This document shows, piece by piece, positions 33,492-44,349 of a DNA stretch of 64,000 bases. How positions within the stretch are numbered: position 1 is the stretch's first letter; every line of letters starts with the position of its first letter. The stretch is from Apricaphanius iberus (Eukaryota > Chordata > Actinopteri > Cyprinodontiformes > Aphaniidae). Below the pieces are notes generated by a model, which had not been told where the DNA came from, searched no databases, and saw only the letters and a program-made list of their open reading frames with translations. Location: assembly GCA_028564705.1 (NCBI GenBank), contig JAPXFQ010001776.1:558001-622000 (forward strand), written 5' to 3'. The translations under genes were made by a program, and so were the position numbers.

Positions 33492-33721
33492 TGTTAGCAG
33501 GGTTGTTCTTACTCAGCGTTATGAAACTATAGCTTTGAGTGAGAATAAAAAGTCAACAGACATAAACTTGTTTCTGACGGATGACTCTACCACCGCACTT
33601 CTCCCTTGAACAGTGGGAATGATGAGAGATGTATAGTAGGTGGGTGGAGCCATTTACCGTCATTTTATTATGCCGTAATCTTCATACAGATACAAAACAC
33701 CTGTGGACACTTGATTCAACA
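33492..33721 (-). repeat. copia 5' LTR
   Basis: 230 bp, starting TGTTGAATCAAG and ending CCTGCTAACA on the minus strand, thus TGTT...AACA ends as usual for copia. No second LTR was found in the window. Confidence 0.85.
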
Positions 33722-34402
33722 ATTTTCTTGGGTTTTTTTCACCAATTTCGCTCATAACTTTTATGGACAGGATGCATAGGTGCAGTCAAGGTGATGAGAT
33801 CCGTTTCAGTGGCATCACAATTGTATCTCTGGTTTTTGCAGACAATGTGGTATTGTTAGCTTCATTGGAATGTGATCTACAGCTTTCACTGGAGCGGTTC
33901 ACAGCTGAGTGTGACGGGGCTGGGATGAGAATCAGCACATCCAAATCCAATACTATCGTCCTGAGCCAGCAAAGGGTAGAGTGCTTCCTCCAGGTCGGGG
34001 ATGAACTCCTGTCCCAAGTGGAGAAGTTCCAGTATCTCGGGGGTTCTTGTTGAATGGGAGATCGATGGGCAGATTGGTAAGGTGTCCACAGTTATGCGGG
34101 AGCTGTAACGGTCTGACATGATGAAGAGAGAGCTGAGTAAAAAGTCGAAGCTCTAAATTTTCCGGTCTGTGTATGTTACTTCCCTCATTTATGGTCTCAA
34201 ACTCTGGGTAGTGACCAAAAGAACGAGATCATGGATACAAGTTGCTGAAATTAGTGTCCTCCGCAGGGTTTCTGGGCTGGCTTGGGAATGCCGTAGGACT
34301 CCTCCCGAGGTCCTGGCCCAAGTGGCCACGGAGAGGGAAACCTGGGTCTCTCTGCTCAAGCTACTGCCCCAGGCGACCCAACCCTGGATGAGCGGAAGAT
34401 AA
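33722..34402 (+). mobile_element. Rex3 LINE fragment 4 (RT palm to 3' end)
   Basis: Starts at TTTCACCAATTTCGCTCATA, the region after the Rex3 QGCPLSP motif, immediately beside the copia LTR, and runs through the RT palm and C-terminus to GGATGAGCGGAAGATAATGG, the Rex3 3' end, whose ATGGATGG tail is eroded. Confidence 0.75.
33763..34402 (+). pseudogene. Rex3 reverse transcriptase, C-terminal part (broken)
   Basis: Frame 33763-34053 reads MDRMHRCSQGDEIRFSGITI, then LVFADNVVLLASL, where catalytic FADD has become FADN, then ERFTAECDGAGMRISTSKS and VEKFQYLGGSC. A frameshift near 34045 and a stop near 34108 follow. Frame 34169-34402 resumes with MYVTSLIYGLKLWVVTKRTRS, EISVLRRVSGLAWE, a deletion joining to RTPPEVLAQVATERETWVSLL and ending LLPQATQPWMSG. 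Dead by mutation of the catalytic site and several breaks. Confidence 0.8.
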
Positions 34403-35402
34403 TGGGTAGATGTATATAATTTCTGTTTAACATCAATAACAAATATATAATGTAATCATGTATACATCTTTGTATGACACCACTTAAAATGTAAAAGAAC
34501 AAAATCAGATTATGGAGATGATATGCCCTAAAAAAAAAAAAGAACCACAAAACACATTACAGGTGTGGCTAGGCACACAATAAGGGCCTAGGTGGGATTT
34601 GATCCCCAGACACCCGCTTTACATTTTGAAATATTTATTCTGTTTGTAGTATAAAACTCCCTTTACCATAATGTGAAGAGAGTTTGTTGTTAGCTCTTAG
34701 GATTTTGTTGGATTAAATTCCTGAAATTGGCATTGATGCCTAGGACAGAAAGGGATTATACTGTACTCTGATATTCTGTTTCTCCAAAATTTTGGAATAA
34801 AGTTATGAAATATTCTTTCAAGTTGTACTATAGCATAATGCGGGAAATTTCTGCCATTTACAAAGAGAATACAATTACAATTTGGGGGAGAATTATTCTC
34901 TCTTCTCTCCCAAAACCTGTAATGCTTGCACTCAAAACTTCTGCTCTTTCTCAGATATTCTGTATCTTGCTCACAAATTTTCTCCTCGCTTACAAACTGT
35001 ATCTCTGCGCAGAACAAAATTGCGCTCATGAACCTCTCTTCTCTGCTTGTGGGTTATGTGTGCTCGGTTTTGTCGCCTAGTAACCGTTCCAGCCAATAGA
35101 ATGATAAATCTCCTAATATAGTAGCTGCCTGCTTTAGGGTGCATTTGTTTTTTGCTCTGTGTTAGTCTGTAACTAAAGGTTATTGCACCTGGTCAATAAT
35201 ACCCAACTGCAGCCACCGCAGCCGCTACAAACTACGCCCCTACAAAAAACACCCCCAGGCGACTCAGGCACAACTGAAGCAGCATGGCCGCCACATCAAA
35301 GGGCTTCTTCCTCGGCATCAACCCCGGGAATTATGGCAAGTTAGGTGTGTTTCCTTATGTTTTATTAGGTTTATACTTTATAATGAGCTAACACACTATA
35401 AT
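34403..35402. other. non-coding; short repeats and a possible start exon
   Basis: No gene is well supported. 34570-34615 has an inverted box-B-like GATCAAATCCCACC on the minus strand, perhaps a SINE scrap. 34748-34832 is duplicated at 35750-35832. At 35284 an ATG in good context opens MAATSKGFFLGINPGNYGKL and meets a possible donor (TTAG|GTGTGT, 35345), but no partner exon was found. Confidence 0.4.
34748..34832 (+). repeat. direct repeat, left copy
   Basis: AGGGATTATACTGTACTCTG and the following bases recur at 35751-35832, about 1.0 kb downstream, in the same orientation with scattered differences. Confidence 0.7.
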
Positions 35403-35575
35403 AATGCTTGCTCGGTGTGAGGGATTGCTGAGAAGTCACGACGCAATCTTCTGTGGTTCTCTAATTCCTAAATTAAACATTGTATTATAATAACTCTTCT
35501 TGTTAAGTGCCTTGAGATGACATCTGTTATGAAATGGCGCTATATAAATAAATTGAATTTAATTGAATAAAGTTA
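35403..35575 (+). mobile_element. L2 LINE 3' end fragment
   Basis: GCTTGCTCGGTGTGAGGGAT through GTGCCTTGAGATGACATC to GGCGCTATATAAATAAATTG matches the last about 170 bp of the L2 copy ending at 51371: a typical 5'-truncated insertion. Confidence 0.85.
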
Positions 35576-36957
35576 TTTTAGGCTTGCTAACATATGTATT
35601 GCAAAGGCTGCAGATGCCCAGATTACACAACATCCACGTCTTACCCTGTTGTGTAGCAGAAACTAAAATCCAATATAGATAGATGTCCAGACCAACTACT
35701 ACAACATTTTGGAGAAAAAATGACTGAAAATGACACAAACGTCTATATCAGTAAGGGATTATACTGTACTCTGATGTTCAGTTTCTCCAAACATCTAAAG
35801 TAAATTTATGATAATTATGAGGCATTTATTCTGGATATAGTATGGCTATGTCTTACATGGGTCATAAATAAACATTTCTTATCGCTAAGCTTATTATTTC
35901 CTCTCTTTCATTATTTTTGTCTGCAAGGGCGCCCCACTATTACCGTAATGCACTGTGTATGTGTGAAGCTAATGTTTATAAATAGCGCTAGAGTGAGCTG
36001 TCTTGACTTTGTACTTTCATGTGTTGGCTCACTTGACCGCGGTGCGTATTTCCAAGGGTCGACTCAATTGACCGTGGTGATGTAGTCGTTAATAGAGAAA
36101 AACAAAGCTTTTGGTTTTTTATCATTTGCATCAGTTAGATGTAACAGGTGATGGTAACCAGCTTAAAATAATATATTGGCATGCATTAACTAATCATTAG
36201 CTAACATTATTTCCAACCAACAGCACAACTTAACTTGATCACTAAATACAGCAAAGTTTCTTCCCTTCTGGTGTTTTGTTGAACATGCAGTTCTCTACAG
36301 CACACTCCTGCTGGCCAGTGATTCACCAGACACACATACATGTATGACGCGTTTAAAAACGGGTCAGAAAAACACATCATTGCATAAAAACTTGTAGTTG
36401 GAATTTATTTTTAATATTACGTTTCAAGCAAGTATTTTATTTTTTAAAACTTTACTTTTTTTAAAACCCCACATAGAGTAAAAAACAAACCCTTTCCAAC
36501 TTTAGGAGGTCAATAGAGTATACAAAGGGACGTTTATCAGTATAAGTTATGCATATATAAATACATGGGAATATATATCTATGAAGCAGGGGTCACATTG
36601 AACAAATATTTCAGTATAATATTTGTTTTTTTAAAGAGTGATTGAAAAATTGGACGGGTGTCAGTCATTTCGATAGATAAGCATTCAAACCTCTGAACAC
36701 CTGCTGCAGAGATGTAGACAACTTTTTCAACTTTACGCATGGTGTACAGGTACATGAATCAGTTAGAAAAAAAATTCTAATGAGAAGATCATCTCCAACC
36801 TGTACATCGTGCTGCACCAGGAGCATGTTGAAGAGTTACAAGGCATGTATCGCACTTTAGCGTTGGCCATAGTTGGTGCAGCTTATTGATGTGTGATGGC
36901 AGGATGTGAATTCTCTGCTCACTTTGGACTATATATTAATTAAAATGGATGAAAATA
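35576..36957. other. no gene seen
   Basis: AT-rich; includes the right copy of the 34748 repeat (35750-35832). No other structure recognised. Confidence 0.5.
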
Positions 36958-37085
36958 TTACTCTGCGATGGACTGGTGACCTGTCTAGTGTGTACCCCAC
37001 CTCTAGCCCTTTAATAGCTATAGATAGGTACCAACCCCCCACTCACTCCCTGCAACTCGGTTTAGAAAATGGATAAATGGATGGA
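36958..37085 (+). repeat. RTE/Rex3-like LINE 3' end
   Basis: GCGATGGACTGGTGACCTGT, GTGTACCCCACCTCTAGCCC and a terminal AAATGGATAAATGGATGGATGG: the same family as 5335-5562, here with its 3' terminus. Confidence 0.65.
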
Positions 37086-37089
37086 TGGA

Positions 37090-38937
37090 AAATAAATACT
37101 AGTGATTTTCATTGTTTTAAAAAATACTGTAAGTAAAATAAATAATCTTACTTTTTTTAACCTTGTAACTCCAAATGAGTGACAACAAAAAGTATGATTT
37201 CAGGTATGAAGTATAAGTTACTTCAATAATCTACTCAAGTACAACTGCATTGAAGCTTATAAATTACCTTTGTGCAGAAAAATTACTGGTGATAATGTAA
37301 CTGAGTATGGGACATCTACATTTGGTTGTATCTGTGTTTTCCAGTATAGAATATATCACTGTGCGTTGTGAAGCAGAATGCAAATCTTTTAAAATGGGAA
37401 AATGGAAACAAAAACACCTTTTTTACATGGAAAGGATTTATTGTAAAAAAACATATATGAAGATATATTTAGCAATAATAATAATTATTATTATTATTAA
37501 AATTGTGGTATATTCCTTATTTTTTGAAAACTCGAACCAAAGCTAATGTTAGTGGCTCCTCTGTTTCAAGGTCTTCCTGCAGACATGCGTCCTGCCTCCG
37601 TACACTTGTGCAAAATGAGAAAAGACAAAATTGGGTAAATAAAAAATCAATTTCATTGGTCATTATAAATAAATGAACGGTTCTGATCTTAGGTTCACTT
37701 CAATGTTCCTTGGTTCAGACACTGTAGAGCTGCTTGGTGAGTGAGGAGCACAGTGAGATTACTGGATCACCCTGCCTCTCCTTTCCCCTTCAGCAAGGCG
37801 TGCTTCAACGTGAGCATAACCAGGAATAGCGAAAAGACACTGGACCTTGGAAGGTTTAACAGTTACTGATAGGAAGAACTTTGTAGTATCACATCAATTT
37901 GCATTCTTCTAAAAGTCCTTGATTGGAAGCTACCGGTACGTAGCTGTATGTAGCAGAATTAAGCGCTGATATTTATCTAATTCTCTTGTTTTTATCATTA
38001 TGTTCAGCATGCTACAATGTATAACCATGAACTCTTGTTACTTTTAGCTAAAATGCTTACTTGTAAACTTTGCAAACTACATGTTGCTAGCTCATGAAAT
38101 TTTTAGTCATAAACTGTTACATTTATGTGAATGAATAAAATTATAAAAATATGACTTCAAAAACCCCATTTCTTTTTCTTATGACAAGCTAAAATAAGTC
38201 AAATTATTGCTGTTAATATTTTACTGTGATAATTTAAAAACTGCACTGCACAGAGGGTTACATTTTGTGATACCCATCGTGACACTGAACAGGAAAGCAT
38301 CTCAACCTCATAGCAAACAAAAAAATCTCATAACTGCCCCATTTTCTCTTTCTGTTGTAGAATAAAAACATAAATAAAAAAACTGGATTATTTTTGGCAA
38401 CACTCAGTTATGCTCCACTTAGGTGACACATTCACCTATCACGTATCGGAATCAGTGATCTTTTAAATTTGAGGGGTACTTCAGATGTCAGCAGATAAAT
38501 AAAAATACATTTCTATAAATTGTCTTTTACACATTGAAGCCACATTCATTTCAAAAGCTTTGGCATTTTGTGTCAAGTACCTTTTTTAAATGTAAATATA
38601 TTGCAAAAGTATATCTAAATATAGTGCAAGCTGCTGATTTCATCAATTGTACCAGTACATAATAGCTACCACTTGCCCAGAATGCATGCAGTGTGATGTC
38701 AGAGACTATTATTCATTAAAACGATCCATTCTTTATAACGTTTGCTTCGTTAATATGATTATTATAATTAGTCCAGATTTTGTATCGTTACAGAGAACCT
38801 ATGGCAGGCCAAGTCTATTGATGCCAAGCAGAGGAAAAATGGGAGGATGTGTTTAATTTATAAAACTTAAAAATATATTAATAAAAGAGTGAAGGGCTTT
38901 GTCAATGGTTTTAATTTAATTTTGTGTTCTTCCTTAG
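37090..38937. other. no gene seen
   Basis: AT-rich non-coding sequence with an ATT/ATA-rich tract near 37480. Confidence 0.5.
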
Positions 38938-39288
38938 ATTTTCTGAACTTGGAGGAGCAGCTCATGGAAATCCCCTTGCTTCAGGACTCAACCACTTTTG
39001 ACCTGAAAGCGTTTAGGAGAAAGCTTTCATCACTGAAGAACAGAGTAAGATACATGCTTCACAAACACTGACACCATCAACTTAAAAACTATAACATACT
39101 TAAGTAGAGTGATTACACCTTCTTGGTTCATTGTTTTCTAGGTGCTGGGTCTGCTGAGGTTTGGAGGACTATCCAAAGATTGTGAGTCTAGTTTCGGTTC
39201 CAGGATCAAATGCAGATATAGAAAGAGCTTGCTCTGTGGTTGGACTAAACAAGACTAAAGCAAGGAAATGCTGTCCTTAGTCATGGCT
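38938..39288 (+). pseudogene. hAT-type transposase C-terminal fragment with intron
   Basis: Exon-like 38938-39044 (FLNLEEQLMEIPLLQ ... AFRRKLSSLKNR) ends at A|GTAAGAT and has an acceptor-like TTCCTTAG before it. After a 97-bp intron ending TTTTCTAG, 39142 continues VLGLLRFGGLSKD. After a frameshift near 39176 it reads VPGSNADIERACSVVGLNKT, which is the hAT dimerisation motif (SNADIER ... KTK). A TAG follows near 39280. The N-terminal transposase is not in the surrounding sequence. It is a relic of a hAT unrelated to the one at 28901, or of a gene derived from one. Confidence 0.55.
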
Positions 39289-39289
39289 G

Positions 39290-40090
39290 TAAAAATGGCT
39301 GACACTCAGACACAGTGTGGCATGTATGTTTCTGAAAACACATACAACAGTAAACGTACTGAAATTTACAGTGCACTAAAATGCACCCAAAAATGAATAC
39401 TGCTTTTTAAAGGGACCATTTGAGTCCAACAAAAGTATATTTTTGTTTTAGTATTTGCATTAGAAATATTTTGTGTATTTGCCAAAAACAATGGTTTATT
39501 AAATTAACCCATTATCATAATTTAATTGGTTATTTGATCTTGTTTTATTTCCTATTTAGTTTATAAATCCTTACCCTTTAATAAATCAGTGTATATACAG
39601 TATACGTATCAGTGTCTGTTGTCCTGATGGTACACAACCCATAATTCTTCTGATGACCAGAAGTCAAGATGAACATTTCTCAGCAAAGCACTAATACCTG
39701 GTATGAATGTCTTAAGAACATGCTGTTTGTGTAACATATGCTTCTTTATTTCTAAGCAAGAATAAAAAATCTTTTCCAATAATATCCTCATTCCAAATGT
39801 CAAGTTGTGTTGTTTCGTGCCATAAAACAGTACTTGCTACTGAATTGAATAATTTATCCCAGAGTAGGAAAATTCTCTTTTTAAGGAAGCATACACAAGA
39901 AGAAAGTCTAAAGTGAAAGCCAGTAGGCTGTAGACCCACGTCAAATAATAATAATAATAATATATAAGAGGATCACAGATCTGTTTGGGCCACCCCAATG
40001 AAAATGTCCTGGCTCCACCACTGTGTATATAGTAATCTAGTAACAAAAGACAGTGTATAAAATGTAATCTAAATTCCTGTAGCCATTATC
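39290..40090. other. no gene; possible transposon end at 39960-40024
   Basis: On the minus strand CAGTGGTGGAGCCAGGACAT (from about 40024) resembles the terminal sequence of a DNA transposon common in fish. The other end was not found. Confidence 0.35.
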
Positions 40091-40098
40091 GTCTACAC

Positions 40099-40511
40099 AA
40101 CACATGTCAAACTCAAGGTCCAAATCTGGCCCATCATAGCTGTTTATGTGTCCCTCTAAATTCTAGGAGACCCTATAGATAGAACCTTTAAGTTCTCTTT
40201 ATATGCATCTTTTTACAATTTTATCAGTAAAATCAAATCAGTGTTTATTTCAACAGTCCTCAATCACATAATCATGTAAAGATGATCTGTAGCCTGTTAT
40301 TAAATTTTTAGAAATACTTGTCAAATGAGGAGATAGATTTTTTAATTCAGATTTTAATTCAATTCAATTCACTTTTATTTATATAGCGCCAATTCCCAAC
40401 AGATTTTCATGGTTTTTTATAGTTTTATAAATATTTTTTGCCACACCCGGCCCTTTAAGGATATTCATGAACTTCATGTAGCCCAGGATGGAAAGGAATT
40501 TGATACCCCTG
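40099..40511 (+). mobile_element. hAT MITE, copy A
   Basis: 413 bp between two GTCTACAC copies (40091-40098 and 40512-40519), the 8-bp duplication of hAT. Ends are TGTCAAACTC at the left and GAATTTGATACCCC at the right, a TGTCAAA-type inverted repeat. It shares its length with 61821-62192 (GGCCC blocks, ATTTATGTG, GAAATACTTGTCAAA, CCGGCCCTTTAAGGA). A reversed L2 tail (40362-40412) sits inside it. No coding capacity. Confidence 0.85.
40362..40412 (-). mobile_element. tiny L2 3' tail inside the MITE
   Basis: Minus strand: GGCGCTATATAAATAAAAGT followed by GAATTGAATTGAATT, the terminal L2 sequence and its microsatellite-like tail. The other MITE copy lacks it. Confidence 0.75.
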
Positions 40512-40519
40512 GTCTACAC

Positions 40520-41860
40520 CCTACTTATTAGCGTCCTCACTCACAAAGTTAAGCAACTGTATAGAGAAGGCAGGGGCATCGGTTAATGGCAATAATGTGA
40601 CTGATAGCATTTTATTTAGCTGAATGGTTATAACAATTTTTATTAATAGGTAAATGTTGAGGGGCCTCCACATGCATACACAGTCCAGGAAGAAAATAAT
40701 GCTTAGCTTTGTGAGTAAGGCTGGTGGTTAGTAGGGTGTACATGATAATAATAATAATAATTATTATAATAATAATGATAATAATAATAATAATAATACA
40801 TTTAATCAATTTAATTCGAAGCAAAGTTCTAGACACTCAACCATAAATAAGTAATAATAAATAAGTTTAAATTACTTAAGAAACCATCCAAAAGGACACC
40901 TGGGGCGTCATGGAGGAAAGGGGCAGGTTTCCAAGCACACTCCACCTTCCACTCCGCACATGGCTGATCTTGAGAAAGCAATATTTGTATTTGTGAAAGT
41001 CATTATCCCTGCACTTCAGGAACAAAATGTTTATTAATAAAACATAATACAATATAGACATATTTATCAAGCAAAAAAAGTATGGACAAAGTTTCTGCAG
41101 GCCAAGAGATACTTTGTCACACTGAGATATTTTATTGTGGTGATAATATATAACTTACCAGCATGCTATTTTATCAATCAATCTCCAAAGAAAACCAAAG
41201 TGTAGGTTGGAACCTCAATCTGGTCTTCAAATGGTGGTTGCATAGGAAGGTCAGCAACCATGAGGAAGGAAAGAGGTTGGAAAAGTTTCAAATGTAAATG
41301 TTTTATATGAACAACTAAAAAGGATTGTTCTAAAAATGGTTGTCTAAAGGCCGAACAGTTCCATAATAATTATACCTTTGTAATTCAATGTCTATCCGGT
41401 TGCCTTGACTTTACTTCTTGAGGGGTAGGAATATTTTTAGCCCCAGAGCAAATATAATTGCTAAAATAAATGATGCAGATGCATTGAAACTCGCAGCAAT
41501 GTAATTCATTTAAGCCTGTGGAGGAAATGAGGTCTTCCTGTCCAGAGAATTTGTTCAGTTGACCAGTGGCTCTGAACTAGGTGAAAACATTCAAACTTAT
41601 TATTAGACAAATACCACGGTAAAGAAACAGAAGACAAACATTACAAAAGTGAGTTTTCTCTTCAATAAACACATGTAAGGGACATCCAGCAAGATTTTTG
41701 ACAGAAGCAGAAATAATTCCTGCCACCACCAGCCTACTCTACCGCCAACATCCCTGTCTATTAAATCTTCATTAGATATAATGTGTTGCTTTTCATGTGC
41801 GCCCATTTTGAATGGCACAGAATTGTTGGAGTATTTTTGGGTTTGTTACATTAACATCAT
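40520..41860. other. no gene; (AAT)n tracts
   Basis: A degenerate AAT/ATT microsatellite spans 40743-40799. Otherwise AT-rich with no recognised structure. Confidence 0.5.
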
Positions 41861-41915
41861 ATTTATTTATTTATTTATTTATTTATTTATGTACTTTAGT
41901 TTAAGATTAACTGTA

Positions 41916-41998
<83 letters not shown>
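41861..41998. repeat. compound microsatellite (ATTT)n, (TA)n, (TG)n
   Basis: ATTT units at 41861-41890, about 22 TA units at 41918-41961, and about 15 TG units at 41966-41996. Confidence 0.95.
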
Positions 41999-42000
<2 letters not shown>

Positions 42001-42271
42001 TAAAATATTTATTAGACATTGCTATGGGTTTATTTTTTGAAGTAATCGACACATAAATGAGAAAGAAGATAAAGAATAAACAACTGATAAAACAGAGTTA
42101 AATAGACAAAACAAATAATATAATATGAACAAAGAACTACACTCAAAAAAGAAATTGTTGGGTGAACAATTGGATTTAATTATGTAAATAATTTCCACCA
42201 GACTCATTCGGTTTTATTTAGCAATAAAGAATTTTGTTTGAGTGAACTAAATGAAAAGATGTTGGGTCAAC

Positions 42272-43053
42272 TTAAAGCCGCAGTCCGGATTATTTCAGGA
42301 AGAGAGTTTTTTTATTTATTTATCCAATGTACGAAGGCCCCTCCAAAAACATCCCTTCTCCCCCCCTCCTGCGAGCTTTCTACTCCCTCTAGCCCCCCTC
42401 TGCAATTGGGCATGCGCAACACCTGTGATTTCACAGCATGTCATTGTGTATTTTATCTATAAAATGTTATATTGATTTGCTTTACTGAATACAAGACTGT
42501 CTTACCTGTTCAGCAGAAATATGTCCAAAGCTGCATCGGTTTGAAGCCTTTTAAGATTCAATGGTAGCCTATCTCCATTGTTGAAATGCATCTCTGATGT
42601 AAATCGAGGGAGGGGGAACACATATCGACTACTCCGGTCTCTAAGGCGTTTTTCGAGTTTGTAGCTGTATTTCCCATTGTTTTTCTTTCTGAAGTTGATG
42701 TAGCCCTGGGTAGCCGGGGAATGGCTAACTATTTAGCAGAAGATTGCTGTGACTTCTCCATGACCGCTCTCTGCCATTATGGTGAATGTAAACAGAAGAC
42801 ACGGAACGGCGTGTTTGCACAGCATCATTTCCACAGGTTTGTGCGACGCCCATGTACGTTGATTGACTGTCAGCACGGGAGAAACTTGAATTCTATTGGG
42901 TAAAAAACATAGCCGGTCAGTGTGAATTGCATAGGGTTCGATGGAAGGAAGGAGGGACTTAAGAAAAATAACAAATGTAGTGGATAACTAGCCTTTTATC
43001 GTAGAATGGAACAAAGAAACTGAAGAAATAAATCCTCCGGAATGCAGCTTTAA
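42272..43053. mobile_element. TTAA-flanked non-autonomous DNA transposon
   Basis: TTAA at 42272 and 43050 borders inverted ends AGCCGCAGTCCGGATTATTT (left) and AGCTGCATTCCGGAGGATTT (right, read inward). TTAA duplications fit piggyBac- or Kolobok-type elements. The 774-bp interior has a 60-codon frame at 42721-42903 (MANYLAEDCCDFSMTALC...) that I do not recognise and treat as unsupported. Confidence 0.65.
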
Positions 43054-43186
43054 TACATTTGGATTGCTATAAGGAACAATAAAATACAGCAGGGGATTGT
43101 ACTCAAACTCAGCGAAGGGCCTCTGTTTTCTGAGCACCTGCACTAACCACTTTGCTACACAATAACTCAGAAAACTTGAATATAAT

Positions 43187-43340
43187 GACATATGTGACTT
43201 CATTTCCAGTGTTAACTAAACATGATTATAATTATTTCAGTAATACAATTCCTTCACTTTTTTCATAAAAAAAGAGACTTGGCAGGTCTTTATAATATAA
43301 TCATGTTTAGTTAACACTGGAAATTAAGTCATATGTGTAA
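43187..43340. repeat. long imperfect palindrome
   Basis: The arm at 43187-43230 (CATTTCCAGTGTTAACTAAA core) is repeated inverted at 43296-43340 with one mismatch and a 2-bp length difference in about 42 bp. The loop is about 65 bp. Confidence 0.8.
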
Positions 43341-43349
43341 TTATATACA

Positions 43350-44080
43350 AAATTTCCACGTTTTTGTGTAACAAAGTCAACCCAGGTTGAGTTCAGACCC
43401 CACCCCAAGCACACACCACAGGCGCACCTGTGCTAGATAGTGACCTACCCACCAGCAAGGGAGGCCCTTAGCACCACCAGCGGATCAAGGCCCCCTGCGC
43501 CGAGGTAGGAACCCGGTGCGCACAGCGGCTCAAATACCCAGCGCTTGTGCAAGACTTTTTTTGTCCGTCATTTTGAATAGTATCTGTCAAGTAGTGTTCA
43601 ATCAAAACAACCTGACTAGAGAACTACACATAAAAGTGAAATCAAGTGTTCGCGCTATTATTAGAAAATCTGATTCGGTTCCTGCATGGCATGGAACGAA
43701 AATGCTAAATTTTTCTTTTTTCTTTCTCCATTTTTTCATAATCTAATGGTCAGATCGTTGCAGAAGTTATTGACATGAGGTTTTGTACTTTTTTCCACGG
43801 ACAGAATAAATTACACCCATGGGTATTAATAGCTGTTCATCTGCATGTAGAATCCCTGCTTCACTCCACTGGGGACCGGAGACTGCAACGTTATTCACTT
43901 CAGTTAAAAAGTTTAACATGAGTAAACAATTCTCCCAATGTAGTGACCATAAGTCGAAGACTCTCGGAACAAGCCGTTTCGTGACTTGTAAACTACTAGA
44001 GGAATCTCTGCAAGATGCAGCAGGCGCTGCACATCTGTCTGTGGTGCACATCGTGCTCTATGGCACGCGTCTACCCAGAC
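43350..44080. other. no gene seen
   Basis: A GC-richer block at 43380-43550 and overlapping frames on both strands at 43767-44136. No domain or repeat family recognised. Confidence 0.4.
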
Positions 44081-44082
44081 GC

Positions 44083-44205
44083 ACTGGGATGGATGGACTG
44101 GTGACCTGTACAAGGTGCACCACGCCTCTCACCTGATAACCGCTGGAGAAATGAACCAGACCCCATGCGGCTCTTCAAGGAAAAACGGGATAAATAATGG
44201 ATGGA
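44083..44205 (+). repeat. RTE/Rex3-like LINE 3' end
   Basis: GGATGGATGGACTGGTGACC ... GGGATAAATAATGGATGG, degraded; third copy of the family at 5335 and 36958. Confidence 0.55.
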
Positions 44206-44349
44206 ATTTATATACCTGGACTCTGTGCATAGAATAATTTTTTTAAAAACCTGCGCATCACAGCGCTCAGAGGGAGATGTGAAAACGAATCTGTAAAATG
44301 ACAGACAGCTTTCAGATTTTTCTGTCACTGTTCTAAAAAAATCTTTCAA

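Larger units (their letters stand above)
27562..33721 (-). mobile_element. Ty1/copia retrotransposon, 3' truncated, split by hAT
   Basis: Minus-strand order: 5' LTR (33721-33492), primer site, gag-pol from 33378, hAT insertion, rest of integrase and start of RT down to about 27562. The RT stops after YLHAPIDEEIYIEQPE, where Penelope sequence begins, so the RT palm YVDD, RNase H and 3' LTR are lost. Gag-pol is one open frame on both sides of the hAT with no stops, which points to a fairly young insertion. Copia elements are rare in vertebrates compared with gypsy elements. Confidence 0.9.

Noticed and set aside
35284..35345. MAATSKGFFLGINPGNYGKL as a host first exon
   Set aside because: Good ATG context but a weak donor and no partner exon; noted only as a possibility in the interval entry.
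40612..40836. Ile-rich frame
   Set aside because: Translation of an AAT microsatellite.
43767..44136. Pair of about 95-105-codon frames on opposite strands
   Set aside because: No domain, no splice or promoter support, and mutual overlap.
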